Under the pieces are notes generated by a model, which was not told the origin of the DNA, did not search any database, and was given only the letters and a program-made list of their open reading frames with translations. Shown one piece after another: positions 1 through 5,521 of a stretch of DNA of 5,521 nucleotides (position 1 is its first letter; the number at the start of each line of letters is the position of its first letter). The translations under genes were made by a program, and so were the position numbers. Source of the DNA: Candidatus Altarchaeota archaeon (lineage in GTDB: Archaea > SpSt-1190); assembly GCA_030590165.1 (NCBI GenBank), contig JAUUZA010000039.1, forward strand, positions 1 through 5,521. The letters run 5' to 3'.

Positions 1-446
1 TCGTAAAATTTCTTTGAAAGTTTAAGGAGTTTTGTATTCGCATACTTTTCTCTTCGCAACAATCCCATTTCTTCAAGATGGCTCAATTGTTCATAAGCCC
101 TATTACCTCGAGTCCTAACAATATCACTCTGTTTCACTGGGGCATAATATGCAACCATTGCAAGAGTTTTCAATTCACCAGCAGACAATTCACCTTTCCC
201 AAGATACCAAAGATGATTCATATACTCATCTTCAACAGTCATAAAAACAGTGTCAGATGTTTCACGTACAATGATGGGTCCTTTATATTTTTCCTTTAAT
301 TTGCGTACGGCCCCCTCAATGTGAATCAAACTAACTTGTAAAATATCTGCCAATTCATCTTTTCTAACCGGCTTTCCCACCATGAACAAGGCCGCTTCCG
401 TCCACTTTACTAATTCGAATTGACCCGTTCCATTCTTCTTGTTCAA
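1..446 (-). CDS. scpB: Segregation and condensation protein B (ScpB), C-terminus cut by window edge
   Basis: ScpB is a dimeric accessory subunit of the SMC condensin; in the known family it binds the central part of the kleisin ScpA with two winged-helix domains and acts on chromosome folding and segregation in the cytoplasm. The visible 148 residues fit this. Residues 14-30 (KWTEAALFMVGKPVRKD) match the family's first-helix pattern (EAALF..G.P), and residues 86-130 match the second winged helix, with LKTLAMVAYYAPVKQSDIV and RG at 113-114. I chose TTG at 446 rather than ATG at 383. The ATG would cut the conserved first helix in half, no other plausible start follows the in-frame TGA at 455-453, and AGGAG sits just upstream of the TTG. 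The chosen start puts the first 83 nt inside the end of scpA, in another frame. The gene is probably translationally coupled to scpA. The family is near certain; the start is likely. The end lies beyond position 1. Confidence 0.9.
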   Translation of the reverse strand, partial: MNKKNGTGQFELVKWTEAALFMVGKPVRKDELADILQVSLIHIEGAVRKLKEKYKGPIIVRETSDTVFMTVEDEYMNHLWYLGKGELSAGELKTLAMVAYYAPVKQSDIVRTRGNRAYEQLSHLEEMGLLRREKYANTKLLKLSKKFY

Positions 447-1020
447 TTTCAATCACTCCTTTCATAGCAAGATGAAGTAAGGCTAAAAGAGTAACGGAAC
501 CAAGTGCCTGTAAAATTACTCTATCAGGTAAACCATCAATTATTTTTTCAATAGCCTTACTCATATCAAATGCATAAAATCTAACTTCGTGGCGGATATT
601 TTTTCCCCCAACTCTTTGTTTTTCTAAATCAAATGCCTCTTTTAAGGCATCAAGTAATTCAAATACTGTAACTTTTCGTGTAACTTTTCGAGATAAAGGA
701 ATTATTTCAATATCTGGAACTGCCAATTCCGGCTTCAATAAGAGTTCTGATCCCGACTTTTCATCAAAAATCTGACTCTTGAAACGCAAAAGAACTGCCG
801 CAGTTAAAAGAGCATTTCCTGAAATCCTCAAATCAACTTTTGACTTAATTGCATGCATATACCTGTCACAAAGTGTAATAAGATTAATATCCCAAGGATC
901 TATATCCCCTTTATCAATTAACTTGAAAATACGTGGCTCTACTCTATTTAAATCCATCATTGCCAAGTTTAAAGGGTCCACATTCCATTTGGACAAATCA
1001 AATATTAAAGCTAAACGCAT
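364..1020 (-). CDS. scpA: Segregation and condensation protein A (ScpA, kleisin)
   Basis: ScpA is the kleisin subunit of the SMC condensin. In the family the N-terminal helical domain binds the neck of one SMC head, the C-terminal winged helix binds the other head, and the middle recruits ScpB. The 218-residue product is typical for archaea. Residues 31-85 carry the family core: a helix, then KGDIDPWDINLITLCDRYM (37-55), a helix with LLTAAVLLRFKSQIF (71-85), and an acidic linker. Residues 111-130 (RKVTRKVTVFELLDALKEAF) match the conserved segment before the C-terminal domain. Residues 160-202 form the winged helix, with LLALLHLAMKGVIEIEQEEW (178-197). The start is ATG, 10 nt after the permease stop, with no clear ribosome site, so translation is probably coupled to the upstream gene. 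No smc gene is present in the window, so its partner must be encoded elsewhere or beyond the left edge. Confidence 0.92.
   Translation of the reverse strand: MRLALIFDLSKWNVDPLNLAMMDLNRVEPRIFKLIDKGDIDPWDINLITLCDRYMHAIKSKVDLRISGNALLTAAVLLRFKSQIFDEKSGSELLLKPELAVPDIEIIPLSRKVTRKVTVFELLDALKEAFDLEKQRVGGKNIRHEVRFYAFDMSKAIEKIIDGLPDRVILQALGSVTLLALLHLAMKGVIEIEQEEWNGSIRISKVDGSGLVHGGKAG
452..461 (-). promoter_or_regulatory. Shine-Dalgarno site for scpB, inside scpA
   Basis: On the minus strand this reads AAGGAGTGAT. AGGAG matches the archaeal anti-Shine-Dalgarno sequence perfectly, and the following TGAT continues the match if one G is skipped. It lies 5 nt before the TTG at 446, within coding sequence of scpA (the MKGVIE stretch). 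Its spacing supports the TTG as the scpB start; ATG at 383 has no comparable site. By contrast the scpA start itself has no evident Shine-Dalgarno sequence. Confidence 0.6.
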
Positions 1021-1030
1021 AAACTATACT

Positions 1031-1909
1031 TTATTCTTTTTTGTAAACGCTTGACATAGTAATAAAGAAGGTTGCAATAAGGGGACCAATTATTACTCCT
1101 GAAAATCCAAAATGATAAATCCCTGCCATCATACTCCCTAAAAGAACAACTGGATGTAAGGTTCCATGATATTTTGCTTTAATAACATAATCAATTACAA
1201 TCCACCATAAAAATTGGAAACTAACTAAAATTATTGCACTGATGTAACTTCCTTCAATAAGTTTCAAATAAATTAAATAAGCGTAAATCATTGGAGCTCC
1301 AAGAACGGGAAGAAGTCCAAAAAGTCCAGCAACAATAGAATAAATAAGAGGAGACGGACATTTTGTAAAATATAAAACTCCCGTACTCAGAAAAATATAA
1401 AGAAAATTATTCATGAATACTCCTTTCACAACTGCATTGAGATTTACCAAACCTTCATTCACTAATATCTTTGCCTTATCTTTTTTCATAATCTTTTCCA
1501 GAAAACCTTTAATTTTATGTCCATCAACAAGAAAACAAAAAGAAAAAATTATAAAAAATAAGAAATTAATTCCTACACGTGGAAGTAATTTCACTATGTC
1601 TAAAACAAAATCTACTACTTTGAAATCTGAACCAATTTTAACTAAACGAACTTGAGTTTCAGGAGCTAATTCGTAATAAAGCTGTGAAATTGTTTCAATT
1701 TGATCAAAAACCGTTATAGACATTAAATAAAACATGTAAAAAAGAATGGAAACTGAAATAAAAATCAAAATAAATGCAAACCACTTACTCTTCTTAATTT
1801 TGTAAATTGGATAAAGTGCAACAGCAAGGACAGCTCCATATGCAAGCGGACCCAATAAAGGTTTCATAAACAAGAGAAAAACACCCAAAAGAAGCACTTC
1901 TTTTAACAC
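1031..1909 (-). CDS. AI-2E family (UPF0118/DUF20) membrane permease
   Basis: This is a polytopic membrane protein of the AI-2E/UPF0118 family. Known members include an autoinducer-2 exporter and Na+/H+ antiporters, so the substrate here cannot be named. The 292 residues hold about seven to eight hydrophobic segments, roughly at 4-16, 18-35, 43-66, 113-128, 162-182, 187-215, 218-242 and 253-285. The family signatures are clear: GLFGLLPVLGAPMIYAYLIY (195-214) and, near the end, HPVVLLGSMMAGIYHFGFSG (252-271) followed by IIGP. The soluble stretch between the third and fourth segments (67-112) is short, and the protein is somewhat shorter than the usual 330-370 residues, but both ends look complete. 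The start is GTG: an in-frame TAG lies three codons upstream, so no longer version is possible. An AGGA sits 11 nt before it, a weak ribosome site. It lies 22 nt after the transglutaminase gene and 10 nt before scpA, so it is probably in the same operon. Confidence 0.88.
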   Translation of the reverse strand: MLKEVLLLGVFLLFMKPLLGPLAYGAVLAVALYPIYKIKKSKWFAFILIFISVSILFYMFYLMSITVFDQIETISQLYYELAPETQVRLVKIGSDFKVVDFVLDIVKLLPRVGINFLFFIIFSFCFLVDGHKIKGFLEKIMKKDKAKILVNEGLVNLNAVVKGVFMNNFLYIFLSTGVLYFTKCPSPLIYSIVAGLFGLLPVLGAPMIYAYLIYLKLIEGSYISAIILVSFQFLWWIVIDYVIKAKYHGTLHPVVLLGSMMAGIYHFGFSGVIIGPLIATFFITMSSVYKKE

Positions 1910-1931
1910 TCTTATCTAATTCCTAGACATA

Positions 1932-3560
1932 TTAAAATGTTAGTCTAAAAAATCCAATTATTTTCTCCCACAAGTTACAATCTTTTGTAACATTACGCTC
2001 AACTTCACTAATTACTCTTCCATAACTCGCAATCAAATTAAATGAGTTTTCACCACATCGCAAATTATAACATTCTTTATTTAAATTCCAATTTGATTCA
2101 AAACAAGCTTCCCATTTATCTATACTTTCATTCACTATCAATTCGGGTGGTCTTCGTATCACAATCTCTTTTTTTACCCCATCAACAAAAATTATATTCA
2201 CTCCTTCAATTAAATTAAAACTCAATTTATTATAAACATCTACATAACCTTTTGTTAAATTTTTATTTACTTCAATTTCATAATTTCCTTCACCAATAAT
2301 TTCAATAGTAAGATTACATTCATCTTCACAAAAACTTGGATAATCATATGAATAAATTCTGGACATAGGCGGAGTCACTTCATAAAAACACCCATTACAA
2401 AAGAATTTTCCATTAGAAGCAACACCTTCAAATGAAGAATTTTCCAAATCAACACAATCTAAAACATCATAGTAATAGGGTTTAATTTCATTGAGACCCC
2501 CCTTACAAATCATATTATCTTCAACAGTGAAATTAGTTGAAATCATTTCACCACCAACATAAGTGACAACAGGAATAGTGTAAATATAATTTGCTTGTAT
2601 TTCAGGAAGAGAAAGAACGGCATACTGTTTTGTTTTTCCCGGTGGTGCTATTATAAAACTTTGTGGATAAACTACTTGTGAATCAAAATTCAAGGGAGAA
2701 ATAAGTTTTGGAAAAAAAACTAAGGGTTCCGAGAATGGATTGAAAATATCAAAATCAATAAGAGTGAAGGAATCCCCCTTACCGTCAAGTGAATTAACTT
2801 TCGAAAGTAACGGAATTTCTTTTGTGGATATTGTATCAATAGTGAATGAATGTTCAATTAAATTTCCCGAAGGATAATATAAAAAGTTATTACTTCCATC
2901 TGCTCCTTTGTAAACAGTAATATGACGTCCATCAATATATCCAAATTCATGAAAGGCTACATCAATCGGTGTCCATCCATAATCCGTCAGAACCTCTGCC
3001 CAAGCATGGGGAAGCCATTCATCTCCATCATAAGCATATCCTGAAACATATCTTGCTTCTAAATTGACAGATGATGCAAGAGAAATAAAGAGATGAGAAA
3101 GTTCATCACATGTTCCAACTTTATTTTCAAATGTCCACTTGGCAGTTTCCTGTGTTTTTCCGACACCTAAATCATATTCTATATTTTCAACTACCCAAGA
3201 TGCAATTGCCATGGCCTTATCAAACTTAGAAACTTTTCCGCGAATTGCCGTTCCAGCAACATGAATCATTTCACTTGAATAAGCAGTTAAGTCAGTAATG
3301 TCATATTCCTCATAAACAGTATCAATCTTAGGAAAAGTTCGCACATCGCAATTTATTGAAAGTTCATATGGTGGAAAATTTAGTTTACTCTCAGTACAAC
3401 TACCTTCTTGTCCTGAAAAATCTTCAGGAAGTTCAATAACACTTATCTCACCACTTCCTCCCCCTTCAACAATAAAATCAAATTGAATCTGAAAAGTTCC
3501 CTCTGTCACTAAAGCAAACGAAGTCATCAATAAAATAAAAAGTACTAAGAGATTTCTCAC
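1932..3560 (-). CDS. Secreted transglutaminase-like (papain-fold) protein
   Basis: The 542-residue protein begins with a hydrophobic signal sequence or N-terminal anchor (residues 3-18, after one Arg), so it should act outside the cytoplasmic membrane. Residues 108-210 form a transglutaminase-like core with the full triad: Cys151 in KVGTCDELSHLF, His185 in PHAWAEV and Asp200 in WTPIDVAF. Archaeal members of this superfamily are usually thought to be proteases or amidases, or to remodel cell-surface proteins; the reaction here is unknown. After the core come beta-rich stretches, one with SEPLVFFPKLISPL (277-290), which suggest Ig-like domains. The part after residue 340 holds six N-x-S/T sequons and ten of the thirteen cysteines, as expected of an exported, disulfide-bonded glycoprotein. 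The C-terminus (LWEKIIGFFRLTF) is a short amphipathic stretch, not a full membrane anchor or sorting signal. The start is GTG, two codons after an in-frame TGA, with a TATA-like box about 40 nt upstream. It is probably the first gene of the transcript that continues into scpAB. Confidence 0.85.
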   Translation of the reverse strand: MRNLLVLFILLMTSFALVTEGTFQIQFDFIVEGGGSGEISVIELPEDFSGQEGSCTESKLNFPPYELSINCDVRTFPKIDTVYEEYDITDLTAYSSEMIHVAGTAIRGKVSKFDKAMAIASWVVENIEYDLGVGKTQETAKWTFENKVGTCDELSHLFISLASSVNLEARYVSGYAYDGDEWLPHAWAEVLTDYGWTPIDVAFHEFGYIDGRHITVYKGADGSNNFLYYPSGNLIEHSFTIDTISTKEIPLLSKVNSLDGKGDSFTLIDFDIFNPFSEPLVFFPKLISPLNFDSQVVYPQSFIIAPPGKTKQYAVLSLPEIQANYIYTIPVVTYVGGEMISTNFTVEDNMICKGGLNEIKPYYYDVLDCVDLENSSFEGVASNGKFFCNGCFYEVTPPMSRIYSYDYPSFCEDECNLTIEIIGEGNYEIEVNKNLTKGYVDVYNKLSFNLIEGVNIIFVDGVKKEIVIRRPPELIVNESIDKWEACFESNWNLNKECYNLRCGENSFNLIASYGRVISEVERNVTKDCNLWEKIIGFFRLTF

Positions 3561-3597
3561 AAATCAAAAATACAAGGGCAGTTATTATTCATTTTGG

Positions 3598-3605
3598 TTA
3601 TAAAA
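3598..3605 (-). promoter_or_regulatory. TATA-like box for the transglutaminase-permease-scpAB unit
   Basis: The minus strand reads TTTTATAA, set in a longer T/A-rich run. Its centre is about 41 nt before the GTG at 3560. With the usual archaeal spacing of about 26 nt from TATA to transcription start, RNA would begin near 3573-3576, giving a leader of roughly 13-16 nt. No Shine-Dalgarno sequence is seen in that leader. Placement is by inspection only. Confidence 0.4.
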
Positions 3606-3641
3606 TAAAAACAAAACTCCACTTGGTGGAGAATCCACCAA
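3602..3641 (-). terminator. Terminator-like hairpin with T-rich tail after the membrane protein gene
   Basis: On the minus strand, TTGGTGGA, a 3-nt loop (TTC) and TCCACCAA form a perfect 8-bp stem at 3641-3623. It is followed by a T-rich stretch (GTTTTGTTTTTATTTT) running to about 3602. It starts 21 nt after the TAG of the basic-tailed membrane protein gene. In archaea a T-rich tract alone can end transcription, so the hairpin may help or may serve another purpose. The tail overlaps the TATA-like box of the next unit. Confidence 0.5.
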
Positions 3642-3662
3642 AATGGAAAAAATCGAATATAT

Positions 3663-4376
3663 CTATCGTCGTTTACGCTTGGTCTTTTTTTTAGCTACTT
3701 TCTTAGTTGTTGTTTGTTTTTTTGCAACTCGTTTTGTTTTTACTTTTTTAATATTACCTCTAAAGTAAATTCCAACAGTATCAGCGACAAGGTCCTTTGT
3801 ACCAAGACCTATTGCAATTGCAGCACCAACCCCAATTCCAACACCAGCCGAAGCAACCACAACAAGCAAAAGATAATTCATCAACATTGCTGCTTGTGGA
3901 TAAACAACTGTTAAAGACATTATTGCAGTTAAGTACAACAGAAAATAATATGTAATTGCACTAATCAAAGGATACTTTGAATAAAGTTCAAGATTTCGTT
4001 TTACATAACTTGCAATCTGCAGTCCCAGATATGTTACAATTATAGCTTCAACAATCAATAAACTGAAAGTTTTGATTTCTTCAATAAATGTAGCTAATGA
4101 AGGTACATTCAAAGCAACAAGAGCTGCTAAGAGAAAATACAAATATGTATACCACTCTGCAAAGATTCTTGTTAATTCAACCAAGTCAATACCGAGAAAT
4201 GTCGCTTCCACGCCAATATTCTCAATGCCTTCTCGAATTTTAAGAGCCTCAAGAAATCTCTTGATAAACATACCTACAATTTTACCAGCAAGTATACCCG
4301 CCAAGAGAAGCACAAGAGCGCTCACGAGATTAGCTCCTAAACTGAAAAACAGATTTTGGAGCACTTCGTACACCAT
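3663..4376 (-). CDS. Small MscS-like/TM-helix membrane protein with a lysine-rich C-terminal tail
   Basis: The 237-residue product has about five hydrophobic segments, near 13-36, 74-92, 103-127, 137-158 and 165-190. The last runs into a Gly/Ala-rich pore-like helix and then AIAIGLGTKDLVADTVGIYF (186-205). That motif resembles the conserved end of the pore helix in MscS-like channels and TM-helix-repeat proteins (pattern ...GLG..DL..). In MscS proper a beta domain of over 100 residues follows; here it is absent. In its place is a disordered basic tail, residues 210-237, with 17 Lys/Arg in 28 positions and a loose KxVAKKxT repeat. A channel-like role is an inference from the motif. The tail should face the cytoplasm by the positive-inside rule, where it could bind nucleic acid or acidic lipid. 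The start is ATG; the gene is divergent from the helicase gene and separated from the downstream operon by a terminator-like hairpin. Confidence 0.7.
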   Translation of the reverse strand: MVYEVLQNLFFSLGANLVSALVLLLAGILAGKIVGMFIKRFLEALKIREGIENIGVEATFLGIDLVELTRIFAEWYTYLYFLLAALVALNVPSLATFIEEIKTFSLLIVEAIIVTYLGLQIASYVKRNLELYSKYPLISAITYYFLLYLTAIMSLTVVYPQAAMLMNYLLLVVVASAGVGIGVGAAIAIGLGTKDLVADTVGIYFRGNIKKVKTKRVAKKQTTTKKVAKKKTKRKRR

Positions 4377-4397
4377 AAAGGCTTAATGGCAAGGTAC

Positions 4398-4414
4398 TAT
4401 TTATTGATTTAAAC
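4398..4414. promoter_or_regulatory. Divergent promoter core (TATA-like elements) between the membrane protein gene and hef
   Basis: The 58-bp gap between the two divergent starts is A/T-rich. On the plus strand it contains TTTATTGATTTAAA. The palindrome TTTAAA (4408-4413) is centred about 25 nt before the GTG at 4435, which is TATA spacing for a leaderless hef mRNA. On the minus strand the same palindrome would place a start near 4385, leaving a leader of about 10 nt. Alternatively AATAAATA, centred near 4402, would give a leaderless mRNA for the ATG at 4376. Neither start codon has a Shine-Dalgarno sequence at proper spacing. Confidence 0.45.
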
Positions 4415-4434
4415 TCCTTCATTTACATTTTAAT

Positions 4435-5521
4435 GTGCTTAGAACGACCCCTAGACTTTATCAGGAAAAAATACTTTCAACTGCAAATAAAGAAAATACC
4501 TTGGTAGTTTTACCAACAGGAATGGGAAAAACGCTCATTGCACTTCTACTGGGTTTAATACGACAAAAAAAAGGAAAAATCTTGTTTATGTCACCAACTA
4601 AACCATTAGTTGAACAACACGCTAAAACAATTTATGATGAAACAGGAATAATGCCTGAAATTCTTCATGGTTCAATTCCTTTTAAAAAACGAAAAAAACT
4701 TTGGGACTCTGCTTGGATTGTAGCAACCCCTCAAACAGTTCAAAGAGATTCATTACGAGGAATTTCTCTTAAAGATTTTTCACTCCTTATTTTTGATGAA
4801 GCACATCGTGTCATTGGTAAATATGCTTACACCTATGTCGCAAAAAAATATCTTGAAACTGCAAAAGATTCACTTATACTTGGTCTGACTGCGTCTCCAG
4901 GAACTGACAGAGAAAAAATTTCAGAAATTGTAACACATCTTGCAATAAAACAAATTGAAATCAGGTCGGAAACTGACGACGATGTTAAACCCTACATCAA
5001 AGAAAAATTCATAACTTGGGCTACAGTAGCACTTCCAAAAGAATACATATCAAAAGTGAATGAAGTAAAAGAACTACTACGAACTTTTCTTCAAACATTA
5101 AAAGAAATGAATTATCTAAAAAGTGCTGACTTGAGTCGAATCAGAAAGACAACCTTAATCAGAATGCAAAATGAATTACTTGGAGATTTTAACGCAACAA
5201 GCACTTTAGCAGCTGCTTTAAAGCTACTTCATGCACTTGAAATGATTGAAACACAAGGACCTAAGGCGTATAATGATTATTTAATAAAATTAAAAGGAGA
5301 CCAAACTAAAGCAGCTAAATCTATTTTACCTTCATTGCCCTCTGCCCCAAAAGGCGAGCATCCAAAAATTGAAAAATTAATAACCCTCTTAAAAAAAAAT
5401 AAACTTCCAGCAATTGTATTCACAAATTATAGAAGTCAAATTGATTTAATTATAAAAAAATTAAAAGAATCAAAAATAAAAGCAGCTAAATTCGTTGGTC
5501 AAAAAAAGGGAATGACACAAA
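4435..5521 (+). CDS. hef: Hef-like (FANCM/XPF-family) superfamily 2 DNA helicase, C-terminus cut by window edge
   Basis: Hef is the archaeal homologue of FANCM. It unwinds and remodels stalled replication forks, and in many archaea it also carries an XPF nuclease domain. The visible 362 residues cover the first RecA domain, the family insertion and the start of the second RecA domain. Motifs in order are: Q-like RLYQEKI (7-13); Walker A LPTGMGKT (26-33); SPTKPLVEQH (53-62); VATPQTV (96-102); DEAHRVIGKYAY (121-132); TASPG (152-156). The family-specific DVKPYI (183-188) follows, then a helical thumb-like insertion with LLHALEMIETQGP (264-276), and then HPKIEKL, IVFTNYRSQID (327-337) and FVGQ at 353-356. 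The start is GTG: it is the first start codon after an in-frame TGA at 4405-4407, and TATA spacing supports it. The N-terminus is a little shorter than in euryarchaeal Hef. Whether a nuclease domain follows cannot be seen. The family is secure. Confidence 0.92.
   Translation, partial: MLRTTPRLYQEKILSTANKENTLVVLPTGMGKTLIALLLGLIRQKKGKILFMSPTKPLVEQHAKTIYDETGIMPEILHGSIPFKKRKKLWDSAWIVATPQTVQRDSLRGISLKDFSLLIFDEAHRVIGKYAYTYVAKKYLETAKDSLILGLTASPGTDREKISEIVTHLAIKQIEIRSETDDDVKPYIKEKFITWATVALPKEYISKVNEVKELLRTFLQTLKEMNYLKSADLSRIRKTTLIRMQNELLGDFNATSTLAAALKLLHALEMIETQGPKAYNDYLIKLKGDQTKAAKSILPSLPSAPKGEHPKIEKLITLLKKNKLPAIVFTNYRSQIDLIIKKLKESKIKAAKFVGQKKGMTQ

Noticed and set aside
78-299. Plus-strand 73-codon open frame
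   Set aside because: It lies wholly opposite scpB, whose protein matches its family along this stretch; the plus-strand product resembles nothing and has low-complexity, antisense-type composition.
779-1054. Plus-strand 91-codon open frame opposite scpA
   Set aside because: It is antisense to the conserved ScpA core and has no ribosome site or recognisable domain.
1413-1655. Plus-strand 80-codon open frame opposite the permease gene
   Set aside because: It is a shadow of a clear AI-2E family gene; its Lys/Thr-rich product comes from the A-rich complement.
3666-3749. Lysine-rich tail as a frameshift artefact
   Set aside because: The Lys/Arg pattern and the KxVAKKxT repeat run across all three homopolymers up to the stop codon, so a single indel would not explain it.
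3714-4386. Two plus-strand open frames (3714-3914 and 4072-4386) opposite the membrane protein gene
   Set aside because: The minus-strand product has coherent membrane segments and a family motif, while the opposite-strand frames give Asn/Cys/Ser-rich or Arg-rich sequence without domains.
4433-4435. ATG at 4433 as the hef start
   Set aside because: It is in a different frame from the helicase motifs; the in-frame start is GTG at 4435.
1-5521. CRISPR array, tRNA or rRNA, insertion sequence, toxin-antitoxin or new defence system
   Set aside because: No regularly spaced repeats, transposase motifs, RNA-gene folds or small paired toxin-antitoxin genes were seen by eye; all gene-length stretches are assigned to known families or a membrane protein type, and the gaps are at most about 100 bp.

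Overview
The window looks like a low-GC archaeal chromosome segment, most likely from a small-genome DPANN-type lineage such as Woesearchaeota or Pacearchaeota. Three things support this: a Hef/FANCM-type helicase with archaeal family motifs, archaeal-type ScpA and ScpB, and a secreted N-x-S/T-rich transglutaminase-like protein. TATA-like boxes, short leaders and frequent non-ATG starts fit the same picture. The exact lineage cannot be fixed from the sequence alone.

Layout. Five genes are on the minus strand and one is on the plus strand. Read in the minus direction from about 4376, the first is a polytopic membrane protein with an MscS/TM-helix-type pore motif and a very basic C-terminal tail (4376-3663). 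A 102-bp gap follows, holding a terminator-like hairpin and a TATA-like box. Then come four tightly packed genes: a secreted transglutaminase-like protein (3560-1932), an AI-2E/UPF0118-family permease (1909-1031), scpA (1020-364) and scpB (446 to beyond the left edge). The gaps are 22 and 10 nt, and scpA overlaps scpB by 83 nt, so these four are probably one transcript. Across a 58-bp divergent promoter region, the plus-strand Hef-like helicase starts with GTG at 4435 and runs off the right edge.

How the genes work together. ScpA (kleisin) and ScpB are the non-SMC subunits of the SMC condensin, which folds and segregates the chromosome; no smc gene is visible here. Hef remodels stalled replication forks. 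The other three are envelope proteins, and nothing in the sequence ties them functionally to chromosome biology beyond co-location and, for two of them, probable co-transcription with scpAB.

I see no mobile element, CRISPR array, tRNA or rRNA, and no clear candidate for a new multi-gene system. The points most worth a second look are the hidden TTG start of scpB deep inside scpA, the lysine-rich tail on the membrane protein, the cysteine- and sequon-rich half of the transglutaminase protein, and the compact divergent promoter that seems to give a leaderless hef mRNA.
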